This document shows positions 10,791 through 20,163 of a stretch of DNA of 64,000 bases, in pieces (positions within the stretch are counted from its first letter, which is position 1; every line of letters begins with the position of its first letter). Made by a program: the position numbers and the translations under genes. This DNA is from Ignavibacteriales bacterium (lineage in GTDB: Bacteria > Bacteroidota > Ignavibacteria > Ignavibacteriales > Ignavibacteriaceae): positions 1 to 64,000 of the forward strand of contig JAGUYG010000040.1 of NCBI GenBank assembly GCA_020061465.1, in the 5' to 3' direction. The notes beneath the pieces were generated by a model, which saw only the letters and a program-made list of their open reading frames with translations, had not been told where the DNA came from and did not search any database.

Positions 10791-12032
10791 ATGTCTTATG
10801 TTAAAAATATTTTTTTGCGGGTGCTTATTCTTTTCACTGCAGCACTTTTTAATACTTGCAATATTAATCTGGTCTCGCCTTCCGAAGAAAATGAAAATAC
10901 AGGGATGCCTGCAAGAAACGCTTCGGTTATAATAAAAACCTCTCCTGATAAAGCATCAATTTTTATTTTTGATCGAAACACAGGTAAACTTACTCCCGAT
11001 AGTTTAACCAGCTTATACGAAGGTTCATATAATATCACTATCAAAAGATTAGGCTATTTAGATACAACTTTTACTTTTGCAATTTATTCGGATATGAAAT
11101 TCGCCTATGATATTATCCTAACTGAAGATCCAATAAAATGGAAGATATTTAATACATATAATTCCGACTTACCCGATAATTGGATTTGGGATATTCATAT
11201 TGATGAAACAAACCTAACTTGGATTGGGACTTTTGCCGGCGGTTTAGTAAAAACGGATTTGTCAAACTGGACGGTTTATAACTATTCTAACTCCGGTCTG
11301 CCGGATAATAAAGTGTATTCAATAGTCTCGGATTTGAATAATGAAAAATGGATTGGTACTGCATTTGGAGTAACTAACTTTAACGGACAAAACTGGGTAA
11401 CTTATAATTCAACCAATAATCCTGTTTTTTATTATAACTTTTTTATTGCCGTTGCTGCAGAGGGATTTGTTATTTGGGCAGCTAATGACAAAGGCGGGTT
11501 ATTTAAGTTCGAAAAAAATAAGTGGACAAAATATGATCCGACTAACTCAGGTATTCCCGATAATGTTATTTTTGCAGTTGCAATTGACGAGCATAAAAAT
11601 AAGTGGGTTGGAACATATCGAGGAGGTTTGGCGAAGTTTGACGGAAATACATGGTTAGTTTACAATAAAAATAATTCCGGGCTGTCTTCTAATCACATTA
11701 TTTCTGTACTTCCGGATAGGCAAGGCAATATTTGGGTCGGAACCATAGATGGTCTAACAAAATTTAACGGAAAGGAATGGGAAATTTTTCAAATCGGCAA
11801 TTCACCGCTTCGTTCGAACTGGATTGAATCATTAGCTGAAGATAATTACGGAAATATTTGGATTGGCACATGGGGCGGAGGATTGTATAAGTATTCAAAC
11901 GGTGCATTCGAAATCTTTAGTAGTGATAATTCACCGCTGCCTGATAATTATATAACTGCAGTAGCAGTTGACCGATTAGGAAACAAATGGATTGGAACAG
12001 TAAGCGGCGGGCTGGTGATATATACAGAGTAA
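10791..12032 (+). CDS. Two-component-regulator-type propeller protein with PEGA-like domain
   Basis: The 413-residue protein has an N-terminal hydrophobic export signal ending in a cysteine (LFNTC, a poor lipobox, so possibly a lipoprotein). A PEGA-like beta domain follows (about residues 40-112). The rest is about seven repeats of the Reg_prop type, each with a W-(I/V)-G-T core such as KWIGT, TWIGT or NIWVGT. In other Bacteroidota such propellers form the sensor part of hybrid two-component systems; here no kinase part is present. It probably sits in the periplasm or on the cell surface. The ligand is unknown. It follows pdxJ by 9 bp. Confidence 0.75.
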   Translation: MSYVKNIFLRVLILFTAALFNTCNINLVSPSEENENTGMPARNASVIIKTSPDKASIFIFDRNTGKLTPDSLTSLYEGSYNITIKRLGYLDTTFTFAIYSDMKFAYDIILTEDPIKWKIFNTYNSDLPDNWIWDIHIDETNLTWIGTFAGGLVKTDLSNWTVYNYSNSGLPDNKVYSIVSDLNNEKWIGTAFGVTNFNGQNWVTYNSTNNPVFYYNFFIAVAAEGFVIWAANDKGGLFKFEKNKWTKYDPTNSGIPDNVIFAVAIDEHKNKWVGTYRGGLAKFDGNTWLVYNKNNSGLSSNHIISVLPDRQGNIWVGTIDGLTKFNGKEWEIFQIGNSPLRSNWIESLAEDNYGNIWIGTWGGGLYKYSNGAFEIFSSDNSPLPDNYITAVAVDRLGNKWIGTVSGGLVIYTE

Positions 12033-12215
12033 GAAATCTAATTAAATTGATAACTATTATGTGCAATGAAACATAACAAAAGAAATTCCATTATCAAATT
12101 AACCCTCACTAATATTTATGAACAACGGCATTTTTTCTTCAATTAGGTTTGAGTTAAATCCTTTCCAAATCTTTAAATTTGGCATGATTTGTAGTTGTTC
12201 ACTTCTCCTCATTTC

Positions 12216-12244
12216 TTGACTACTGAAAGCCATTTATCTATATT
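12216..12244 (+). promoter_or_regulatory. Candidate promoter of the M16 protease-ald operon
   Basis: TTGACT (12216-12221) and TATATT (12239-12244) are 17 bp apart, and the implied transcription start is about 37 bp before the protease start codon. The boxes resemble the groESL promoter in this window. This is a prediction only. Confidence 0.5.
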
Positions 12245-12287
12245 TGAACGCAATTTTTTAAAGTAAATACAGAGATAATCTACTGCT

Positions 12288-13544
12288 TTGAGCCACTATA
12301 AGAAGACAATCCTGCCTAACGGTATTAAAGTATTAACTGAAACTATTCCTTATGTAAAATCATTTTCGCTTGGCTTTTGGTTTAATGTCGGTTCACGCGA
12401 TGAAACCATCCATAACAACGGCATTACTCATTTTATTGAGCACATGCTATTTAAGGGAACCAAACACCGGTCAGCAAAAAAAATAGCTACCGATATCGAA
12501 TCTTATGGCGGCTACCTTAATGCTTTTACTTCAAAAGAACATACATGCTATTACGGGAGAGGATTAAGCAACCACTTAGAACGAACTTTTGACGTCTTGT
12601 CCGATATGATTCAGTTTCCTGCTTTCAAGCAATCCGAAATTAAGAAGGAAGCTCGTGTAATAATTGATGAACTTAATGATATTGAAGATAATCCCGAAGA
12701 ATTAATCTTCGACAAATTTGAAGAAGCTGTCTTTGCAGGTAATTCATTAAGCCTTCCGATAATTGGGAAGAAAGAAAACATTCTAAATTTTACACAGTCC
12801 GATCTCTTTAATTTTATGATTGAAAAGTATGGAAGCAATAAGCTCATCATATCAGTTTCCGGTGCGGTTGAACATGAGCAAGTGCTTAAACTTGTGAATA
12901 AATATCTTCTGAAAGACTTAGGAATATCCGGTAGCCGAAGGAGGTATTTTAATCATCAACAAACCCCGGCAAGAATTGAATTAATTGATAAAAAAATTCA
13001 ACAAGTGCACACTATCATAGGCAGGACCGCTTTTGGATTTAGAGACGAACATAGAATAAAAATTGCCCTCTTAAACCAAATCCTCGGAGAAGGAAGCAGC
13101 TCAAGATTATTTCAATCAGTCAGGGAAAGGAACGGAATAGCTTATCAAGTAAATTCATTCTTAAATTCGTTCAAGGATGTCTCTACATTTGGTGTATATT
13201 TTTCGACTAATGAAAAGATGACCGAAAAAGCTGTGAGCCTTATCCTGAAAGAATTTAAAAAACTTAAAACAGCTACGATTTCTGAACGCGAATTAAAAAA
13301 GGCAAAAGAATCGATTAAAGGAAATATTTTGCTCAGCCTGGAAAACACATCAAATAGAATGATACGGATGGCACAATCCGAACTTTATTTCAACAGAATC
13401 AAAAACACCGAAGAAGTGATTAAGAATATTGATTCGGTGAAGACAACCGACATTTTAGAAATCGCCAACGAGATATTCGATGAAAAATCATTCATCACTA
13501 TAATAATCAAATCAAATAATGCATTACTAAAATCAGCCGCATAG
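12288..13544 (+). CDS. M16-family zinc metalloprotease (processing-peptidase type)
   Basis: The 418-residue protein is a single-chain M16 peptidase. The inverted zinc motif HFIEH is at residues 48-52 in the context GITHFIEHMLFKGT, and the third ligand glutamate lies in the downstream helix region rich in E and D (about residues 120-135). It resembles mitochondrial processing peptidase beta and the bacterial PqqL/YmxG class. It starts with TTG at 12288. It has no clear signal peptide, so a cytoplasmic location is possible. It lies 24 bp upstream of ald and shares its transcript. Confidence 0.9.
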   Translation: MSHYKKTILPNGIKVLTETIPYVKSFSLGFWFNVGSRDETIHNNGITHFIEHMLFKGTKHRSAKKIATDIESYGGYLNAFTSKEHTCYYGRGLSNHLERTFDVLSDMIQFPAFKQSEIKKEARVIIDELNDIEDNPEELIFDKFEEAVFAGNSLSLPIIGKKENILNFTQSDLFNFMIEKYGSNKLIISVSGAVEHEQVLKLVNKYLLKDLGISGSRRRYFNHQQTPARIELIDKKIQQVHTIIGRTAFGFRDEHRIKIALLNQILGEGSSSRLFQSVRERNGIAYQVNSFLNSFKDVSTFGVYFSTNEKMTEKAVSLILKEFKKLKTATISERELKKAKESIKGNILLSLENTSNRMIRMAQSELYFNRIKNTEEVIKNIDSVKTTDILEIANEIFDEKSFITIIIKSNNALLKSAA

Positions 13545-13568
13545 GTTGAGTAAAACAAGAGGTGTAAA

Positions 13569-14684
13569 ATGTTAATTGGGGTACCTAAAGAAATAAAAAC
13601 CAACGAAAACAGAGTTGCTCTGCTACCCGTAGGCGCACAAACTCTAATTCAAAACGGACATAAAGTTGTTGTTGAAATGAAAGCAGGAGCAGGCAGTGGT
13701 TTTACCGATGAAGACTATAAAGCAGTCGGTGCCGAAATTGCATCCACAGCAGCCGAAATTTTTGCTGCCGCAGACATGATAATGAAAGTAAAAGAACCTA
13801 TTAATAATGAATATACGATGATCAGAGAAGGGCAGATCGTGTTTACTTATTTTCACTTTGCCGCAAGCAGAGAATTAACAGAAGCTATGATGAAAAATAA
13901 ATGTGTAGGCATAGCGTATGAAACTGTACAGAAAGCCGACCGCTCACTGCCTTTATTAATTCCGATGAGCGAGGTAGCCGGAAGAATGGCTCCTCAGGAA
14001 GGTGCTAAATATCTTGAAAGAGTAATGGGCGGAAGAGGTATTCTTCTTGGCGGCGTACCAGGTACCGGTCCTGCGGAAGTTTTGGTTCTCGGCGGAGGAG
14101 TAGTCGGGACAAATGCCGCTAAAATTGCAGCAGGCTTTGGGGCACGGGTAACAATATTCGATAATAATTTGTATAGATTAAGATATCTCGATGATGTAAT
14201 GCCGAAAAACGTTACTACAATGATGTCAAATGAGTACTACATTAGAGCGGCATTACCTAAAGCCGATCTTGTTATCGGTGCCGTGCTTATTCCCGGTGCA
14301 AAGGCTCCTAAGCTTATAACGAGAGAAATGCTTGGCTTGATGAAAGAAGCTTCGGTTGTTGTTGACGTATCGGTCGATCAAGGCGGCTGCATCGAAACAT
14401 GCAAACCCACTACCCATGAAAATCCTACTTATGTGGTGGACGGCGTGCTGCATTATTGCGTTGCTAATATGCCGGGAGCTGTTCCGCATACTTCAACATT
14501 AGCACTTACAAATGCTACTTTACCTTATGCCGTTGAAATAGCAAATAAAGGATATGTAGATGCTATTCGAACAAATGAAGAAATTAAGTGGGGGCTAAAT
14601 TGCATCGACGGAAAAATTACATACAAGGGTGTTGCCGAAGCTTTTGATTTTGAGTATCATCCTGTCGATTCAATAATTAATTAA
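13569..14684 (+). CDS. ald: Alanine dehydrogenase
   Basis: The 371-residue enzyme catalyses NAD-dependent reversible deamination of L-alanine to pyruvate and ammonia. The N-terminus MLIGVPKEIK, the catalytic lysine in MKVKEP (about residue 75) and histidine in YFHFA (about residue 96), and the nucleotide-binding VLGGGVVGTNA near residue 173 are all conserved. The length is standard. It is downstream of the M16 protease with a 24-bp gap and is followed by a strong terminator. Confidence 0.97.
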   Translation: MLIGVPKEIKTNENRVALLPVGAQTLIQNGHKVVVEMKAGAGSGFTDEDYKAVGAEIASTAAEIFAAADMIMKVKEPINNEYTMIREGQIVFTYFHFAASRELTEAMMKNKCVGIAYETVQKADRSLPLLIPMSEVAGRMAPQEGAKYLERVMGGRGILLGGVPGTGPAEVLVLGGGVVGTNAAKIAAGFGARVTIFDNNLYRLRYLDDVMPKNVTTMMSNEYYIRAALPKADLVIGAVLIPGAKAPKLITREMLGLMKEASVVVDVSVDQGGCIETCKPTTHENPTYVVDGVLHYCVANMPGAVPHTSTLALTNATLPYAVEIANKGYVDAIRTNEEIKWGLNCIDGKITYKGVAEAFDFEYHPVDSIIN

Positions 14685-14693
14685 ATTTATCTA

Positions 14694-14724
14694 AAAGAGG
14701 ATTTGTAAACGGCAAATCCTCTTT
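14694..14724 (+). terminator. Rho-independent terminator of ald
   Basis: A perfect 12-bp stem (AAAGAGGATTTG and its complement CAAATCCTCTTT) with a 7-base loop is followed by a T-rich stretch. It lies 9 bp after the ald stop codon. Confidence 0.9.
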
Positions 14725-14779
14725 CATTTTTCTAACAGGCTTATATATTTTAGTAAAGCAATTACCATAAGGAAACTAA

Positions 14780-16459
14780 ATGCCTAAGTTCGTTTTAAAT
14801 GGCGAAGAAATAGAATTTAAACCGGGGCAAACTATTATCGAAGCTGCACGAGATTATGGAATAACCATTCCACATTTTTGCTGGCATCCAAGCTTATCGG
14901 TTTCCGGAAACTGCCGTGTTTGTTTAGTTGAAGTTGAAAAAATGCCGAAGCTCGTAATCGCATGCTCAACGCTTGCTGCGGAGGGAATGGTAGTACACAC
15001 CGAATCTGAAAGAACTATCGAAGCAAGAAACGCCGTAATGGAATTTCTATTAATAAATCATCCTTTAGACTGTCCGATTTGCGATGAAGCTGGAGAGTGC
15101 AAACTTCAAGATTATGCTTATCAGCACGGTGTTGGCGAGAGCCGTTTCATCGAGGAGAAAGTTCATAAAGATAAAAGAGTTCTGTTGGGTCCCTACGTTA
15201 TGTTCGATGCTGAGAGATGTATATCCTGCTCACGATGTATAAGATTTTGTGAAGAGATTGCCAAAGACCCCGAACTTACTTTTGTTCAAAGAGGCGATAG
15301 GGTTACCATAGTTACATATCCCGGTGAACAAATGGATAATCCTTACTCGCTTAATACAACCGATATTTGTCCCGTAGGCGCCTTAACAAACAGAGATTTC
15401 AGATTCAAAGCACGTGTGTGGGAAATGTCTGCAACAAAATCCATTTGCACCGGATGTTCACGCGGCTGTAATATCGAAATATGGGTACGCAATAATGAAA
15501 TCCTCCGGCTAACGCCTCGATATAATCCCGATGTTAACGGCTATTGGATGTGCGATCATGGAAGGATCGATACGTTCAAATTTGTAAATGCAGATGACAG
15601 AGTAGATGGACCGCACGTAAGACGCGAAGGTAAATTGGTGAAAGCAGGATGGGATGAAGCATATTCGGCAGCAGTTTCTGAATTAAAATCTTTTGCGAAA
15701 GATGAGATAGCGTTTCTCGGTTCGCCGCATGCAACCTGTGAAGATAATTTTATGCTTGCAAAATTTGCTCGATCGGTAATCGGTTCCAAAAAAATTGGTT
15801 TTATGAGGAAAGAAGATGCTTCCTTCGGAGACGATATCCTTAGAAAAAATGATGTTACACCCAACACGCTGGGAACAGAAATAATCTTTGATTCATATTT
15901 AAAACCGACGCTTAATTTTAATGGAATTTTAGAAGCGATTAATAATGGTAAAATCAAGGCGTTGTTTGTAATGGAGGAAGACCTAGCAGCTAATAATTCC
16001 GAAATTGAAAATATTCTTACAAAATTGGATTTATTAATTATTTGTGCAGTTAACTTCAACAAAACAACTGCCCTTGCCGATGTTGTATTTCCAGCCGCCG
16101 CTTATGCCGAGAAGAATGGAACGATGGTTAATTTCGATGGAATCATTCAACGCCTTAAACCTGCTGTGGCAACACTTGAACTTGATAGAGCTTTGGACGG
16201 AATGGCTATGAGCAGGCTCGATAAGTTCGGAACACATTACGATAGGTGGGCACAAGGCAAAAAACGTGATGCCCGTTCAAGTTGGAAAATTATTGCAGCT
16301 TTAGCCTCCGTAATGGGTCAAAAAATGAAATATGATATGGCTGAGAAAGTTTTTGAAGAAATGGCTGCGTCTATCGATGTGTTCAAGGGATTGGATTATG
16401 ATAAAATCGGCGAATCGGGTACAAAAATTAAATTTGAACCGGCAGCAGCTTCTAAATAA
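14780..16459 (+). CDS. nuoG: NADH-quinone oxidoreductase subunit G (short form)
   Basis: The iron-sulfur electron-relay subunit of complex I. The N-terminal 2Fe-2S ferredoxin domain has CRVC and further cysteines (residues 34-64). The His/Cys cluster HPLDCPICDEAGEC is near residue 95, and a CISCSRC...CPVGAL cluster is near residue 150. A molybdopterin-oxidoreductase-type cluster follows with CTGCSRGC and a distant WMCDHGR cysteine. The rest of the molybdopterin-like domain is strongly shortened: 559 residues against roughly 700-900 in most NuoG. nuoH follows after 21 bp. The other Nuo subunits are not in the window. Confidence 0.93.
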   Translation: MPKFVLNGEEIEFKPGQTIIEAARDYGITIPHFCWHPSLSVSGNCRVCLVEVEKMPKLVIACSTLAAEGMVVHTESERTIEARNAVMEFLLINHPLDCPICDEAGECKLQDYAYQHGVGESRFIEEKVHKDKRVLLGPYVMFDAERCISCSRCIRFCEEIAKDPELTFVQRGDRVTIVTYPGEQMDNPYSLNTTDICPVGALTNRDFRFKARVWEMSATKSICTGCSRGCNIEIWVRNNEILRLTPRYNPDVNGYWMCDHGRIDTFKFVNADDRVDGPHVRREGKLVKAGWDEAYSAAVSELKSFAKDEIAFLGSPHATCEDNFMLAKFARSVIGSKKIGFMRKEDASFGDDILRKNDVTPNTLGTEIIFDSYLKPTLNFNGILEAINNGKIKALFVMEEDLAANNSEIENILTKLDLLIICAVNFNKTTALADVVFPAAAYAEKNGTMVNFDGIIQRLKPAVATLELDRALDGMAMSRLDKFGTHYDRWAQGKKRDARSSWKIIAALASVMGQKMKYDMAEKVFEEMAASIDVFKGLDYDKIGESGTKIKFEPAAASK

Positions 16460-16480
16460 AGAAACAGGAGTATGGGATAA

Positions 16481-17512
16481 ATGAACTACCTTGAAATTAT
16501 TGTTATAACGCTTGTTAAGATTCTCATCATTTTTACTATAATGATGTTAACCGTATCCTATCTCGTGTATTTCGAAAGACGAATAAGTGCATGGGTACAG
16601 AACAGATTAGGTCCTAACAGAGTTGGTTGGGAAGGTGTACTGCAGCCTTTTGCCGATGTGTTCAAGCTTTTACTGAAGGAAGATATAGTGCCGCTGGTTG
16701 CTAACAAACCGCTTCACACATTGGCACCTATCTTAGCTCTCTTTGTTGCATTTTCTACTTACGCGGTAATTCCTTTCGGGCCCGATATTACTGTTTTTGG
16801 ATACAAAGTATCATTAGTAGTTGCCGATATAAATATGGGTATTCTTTACGTGCTTGCATTAACGTCATTAGGAGTTTATGCTATTACATTTGCCGGCTGG
16901 TCATCGGGAAGTAAATATTCTTTGTTTGGAGGAGTTAGGGCTTCAGCTCAGATGATTTCTTATGAAGTATCGATGGGTTTCTCGGTGGCGGGTGTTCTTC
17001 TTTTTGCCGAGTCGTTAAGACCTGTCGCAATAGTTGAGGCTCAATCAGGCTGGATGTGGAACGCTGTACTGCAGCCAATAGGGTTTATAACTTTTCTTGT
17101 GTCCGCATTTGCTGAAACCAACAGGCTGCCGTTCGATTTACCCGAAGCCGAGCCGGAATTGGTTGGCGGTTTTCATACCGAATACAGCAGTATGAAGTTC
17201 GCAGGTTTCTTCTTAGCCGAGTACGCTAATATGATAATAGCTAGTGCCTTAATAGTTACTCTATATTTAGGCGGCTGGCAAATACCGTATATTGAATTAC
17301 TGGGACTTCCTTCATGGTTGACCGCTGCAATCCAGGTTGCCGGATTCTTCTTCAAAGTAGGATTTCTTCTATTCTTCTTCCTTTGGGTAAGATGGACCAT
17401 TCCGCGCTTCCGATACGACCAGTTAATGAGCTTAGGATGGAAAGTTATGTTTCCGCTTTCTCTTATTAATCTTGTTTGGGTTGCAGTTTTAATAATGATA
17501 TTTAAGTTATAA
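16481..17512 (+). CDS. nuoH: NADH-quinone oxidoreductase subunit H
   Basis: The 343-residue membrane subunit forms the quinone-binding junction of complex I. It has about eight helices and the family signatures ERRISAWVQNRLGPNRVG near residue 31 and the acidic loop AETNRLPFDLPEAEPELVGG near residue 213, which lines the quinone chamber. The length is normal. The gene lies between nuoG and nuoI in the order seen in many bacteria. Confidence 0.98.
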   Translation: MNYLEIIVITLVKILIIFTIMMLTVSYLVYFERRISAWVQNRLGPNRVGWEGVLQPFADVFKLLLKEDIVPLVANKPLHTLAPILALFVAFSTYAVIPFGPDITVFGYKVSLVVADINMGILYVLALTSLGVYAITFAGWSSGSKYSLFGGVRASAQMISYEVSMGFSVAGVLLFAESLRPVAIVEAQSGWMWNAVLQPIGFITFLVSAFAETNRLPFDLPEAEPELVGGFHTEYSSMKFAGFFLAEYANMIIASALIVTLYLGGWQIPYIELLGLPSWLTAAIQVAGFFFKVGFLLFFFLWVRWTIPRFRYDQLMSLGWKVMFPLSLINLVWVAVLIMIFKL

Positions 17513-17607
17513 AATTGTATTTTATTAAATAAGTGTAATACAATAGATGTTATGGAATTAATTTATACTTCCTCCTTGACGTAAGCATTCAAACTATTGG
17601 AGTATCG

Positions 17608-18102
17608 ATGCCGGTTAGACGACGACAAAAAGATTTAAATTTTTGGGAAAAGATTTATATTCCGGAAATCGCTAAAGGTTTGGCTTTGACTTTTAAGACA
17701 ATGTTTAAGCCGAAATTTACGATGGAGTATCCGGAGGAAAAATTCATTCCTCCTCCTTCGTATAGAGGCAGACCTGTGCTTGTGCAGGAAGAGAATGGTG
17801 AGGAACGGTGTGTAGCTTGTGGATTGTGTTCAAGGGTTTGCCCCGCATTGGCAATCGAAGTTCAAGCGGGAGAAACGGATAGAGAAAAAGAAAGATATCC
17901 GGAACGATTTGAAATAAATATGCTTCGGTGCATTTTCTGCGGCTTCTGCGAGGAAGTTTGTCCCGAGGAAGCTATAGTAATGAGCAAGGATTACGAGCTT
18001 GCGTTCACAAACCGTGAAGATGCAATCTATGGAAAGGATGAGTTATTGGTTCCGGTTAAGAATTTGAATGAGCGAATTAATTTTTTACGTCAGTATAAAT
18101 AG
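17608..18102 (+). CDS. nuoI: NADH-quinone oxidoreductase subunit I
   Basis: The 164-residue peripheral subunit carries the two 4Fe-4S clusters N6a and N6b: [12 protein letters not shown] near residue 70 and [12 protein letters not shown] near residue 110. It passes electrons to the quinone site. It starts with ATG after TTGGAG and is separated from nuoH by 95 bp, so a second promoter or a processing site is possible. nuoJ and the following genes do not come next, so the complex I genes are split in this genome. Confidence 0.97.
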   Translation: MPVRRRQKDLNFWEKIYIPEIAKGLALTFKTMFKPKFTMEYPEEKFIPPPSYRGRPVLVQEENGEERCVACGLCSRVCPALAIEVQAGETDREKERYPERFEINMLRCIFCGFCEEVCPEEAIVMSKDYELAFTNREDAIYGKDELLVPVKNLNERINFLRQYK

Positions 18103-18140
18103 TTGCAGTATTCAGAATAAGTGACTATTTTCCTACCCGC

Positions 18141-19841
18141 ATGTCAAAATTCTTTAATATATTGTTCATCATTATTTTTTCTATTGCACCATGTGCAAAG
18201 AATTCGGCGGACCGCTATAAAATAGCCGTTCCGAAATTTATTCCTATAAATTCTTCATTCGACATATCATTAATAACTTCTCCGAAGGATCGTTCCGAAA
18301 ATTATATTAAATCTGCCGATCAGCTCGAGCTTTACATTCTTCCTGATGAGAGACTTTATATTAATAAAGTTGAACTACATTCTATTTATCAAACTGCACA
18401 ATTAAGTTTTTCTCAATCCGTATTAGAAAATTATATAGGATCTGTATACAAAACTGTAATTGATTTAAGCGATTCGTCGTTCTCACCTGACACTTACTTT
18501 CAGATATTAATAAATATGCGCAGCGAAAATACTCTAAATGCTGTGGTTAAGTTTTACGGAGTGTTCAAGCAAAATGGTAAAGTGCTTGGATATTTAGTTA
18601 ACAATGCAGATTCTTTCCTTAATTTTGATAACAGGCTTATTACTACAGAACTAAAATTTTATCGTCCGCAAAGAAGCGCCGGAAGAGCTTTACAGCTTGG
18701 GAAAAAATCAATATTCGAAATATCGCCCGAAAATATTGAGACAAATAGTTTGTTAGTTGAATTTTGGATTAAGTTAAGCGCTGAGGACATTACTTTTCTC
18801 CGGATAAAAAATAAAGAAACCGGCAGTATTGAATTTAGTTTGCGCACAAACGAATTTCAGATGTTAAACTTAAGTTCCGATCAAAACACATCGGTTTCAA
18901 TCAAACCATATTTTGCCGCTAAAAAAACCTGGCTTCATGTATCCGTCCATTTTTTAATTGACGATAACCAGGTCTTCTTTTATTGTAATGGTGTTATCTT
19001 TTCCCGCTATCAGGTTAAGAGCGTAATTAAGCCCGGCGCTTTGGTATTTGATTTCTCAAATTTAGAAAATGAAAAAAGTTATCAGATAGATCTTCTCCGC
19101 TTCATTGATTTGAAGAACAACATCGAAGCAGCTTTCCAGAACCGCAGCTATCTTACTTTTAGAGTGGACAGCTCTACAGTATTAACCCGGTTTAGATTTG
19201 ACTCTAATGAAGAATTTACTTCTCCGAGAGATAAAGTAAAAACCACATACTCGGGTGTACAATTTGTCCGGTCCGATGCCCCCATTTATGCGCGTGCACC
19301 GGAATTGAATATTAATATTTTAAGTTCATCCTACGAACTTGAATGGAATGGAGGAGACTTCAAGCAGGCTTCGGCTTATATACTTGAAAAATCGTTAGAG
19401 AATTCCGAATATGTTACGGTTTACACCGTGCCCGCAGATAATTCAGCCGAAAAGAAATATTCTTTTATCGATAAGAAAGATGAATCTTCCGATATTATTT
19501 ATTACAGGGTCAAACAGATTAATCTTGACGGCTCGGTGGTATACTCTTCGCAGGTAAAAGTAGGGCAGGGAAAAACTGAATTATTCTTTCTCGAACAAAA
19601 TTATCCTAATCCATTCAATCCTAAAACCAGTATTCTTGTAGAGCTACTTGTTGATTCACATTTAGAGATTGTCGTTTACAATCTTGCAGGAAAAGAAATC
19701 GCACTGCTGCATGACGGCTTCTTAACTAAAGGTGTTCATAAATTTACCTTCGATGCAGCGGATCTTCCTTCGGGTATATACTTGTGTAAGGTATCTACGC
19801 CTAATTACACACAGACAAGAAAAATGATATTGACCAAATAA
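18141..19841 (+). CDS. Secreted LamG-like protein with type IX sorting domain
   Basis: The 566-residue protein has an N-terminal hydrophobic signal sequence, a concanavalin/LamG-like beta-sandwich region (about residues 180-335), a fibronectin-like stretch, and a C-terminal domain of about 85 residues beginning at LEQNYPNPFNP and ending in RKMILTK. That tail is the typical Por/type IX secretion sorting domain of Ignavibacteria and relatives. The protein is therefore expected on the surface or outside the cell. The binding partner is unknown. It follows nuoI by 38 bp but is unlikely to be related to it in function. Confidence 0.8.
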   Translation: MSKFFNILFIIIFSIAPCAKNSADRYKIAVPKFIPINSSFDISLITSPKDRSENYIKSADQLELYILPDERLYINKVELHSIYQTAQLSFSQSVLENYIGSVYKTVIDLSDSSFSPDTYFQILINMRSENTLNAVVKFYGVFKQNGKVLGYLVNNADSFLNFDNRLITTELKFYRPQRSAGRALQLGKKSIFEISPENIETNSLLVEFWIKLSAEDITFLRIKNKETGSIEFSLRTNEFQMLNLSSDQNTSVSIKPYFAAKKTWLHVSVHFLIDDNQVFFYCNGVIFSRYQVKSVIKPGALVFDFSNLENEKSYQIDLLRFIDLKNNIEAAFQNRSYLTFRVDSSTVLTRFRFDSNEEFTSPRDKVKTTYSGVQFVRSDAPIYARAPELNINILSSSYELEWNGGDFKQASAYILEKSLENSEYVTVYTVPADNSAEKKYSFIDKKDESSDIIYYRVKQINLDGSVVYSSQVKVGQGKTELFFLEQNYPNPFNPKTSILVELLVDSHLEIVVYNLAGKEIALLHDGFLTKGVHKFTFDAADLPSGIYLCKVSTPNYTQTRKMILTK

Positions 19842-20163
19842 CGACATTTGAAAACTTCCGGGATTTGTGGCATAGCACAACTTTGTGGAAACTTCGGAGG
19901 TTTTGAAAGCAAGAACAGAAGGCGACAAATGTTGTAATAGGAAATAACGCAGTTAGTTATCGATTTCCAGGCAAGGCTCATTAAATTAATCCATAATAAA
20001 TTGATGAATGTGTTTAGTGCAGAAGTAAGTTAAAGATTTGTTCTTATATTACTTTTTTTAGTCTATACTTTTCTTTAATACTTATAGAATATAACCTGGC
20101 GCAGTTAAAAAAGTTTTGATATTTAGATAGAGAATTTCTAACCAATAAGTCATTCCTAAAAAC
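19842..20163. other. Intergenic region with an imperfect inverted repeat
   Basis: There is no gene in this gap. AAAACTTCCG at 19851-19860 and CGGAGGTTTT at 19895-19904 form an imperfect stem just after the sorting-domain gene. The element resembles the AACCTTCGAGG inverted repeats found in region 3, and it might also end transcription. The remainder is AT-rich and presumably contains the comM promoter, which I could not assign. Confidence 0.5.

Noticed and set aside
12181-12200. TGGCATGATTTG as a possible sigma-54 promoter before the M16 gene
   Set aside because: The -12 position has no GC or TC at the correct spacing and there are no activator palindromes. A sigma-70-type promoter follows closely.
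15556-16062. 168-codon open frame opposite nuoG
   Set aside because: It is antisense to a well-supported gene and its product has no domain pattern.
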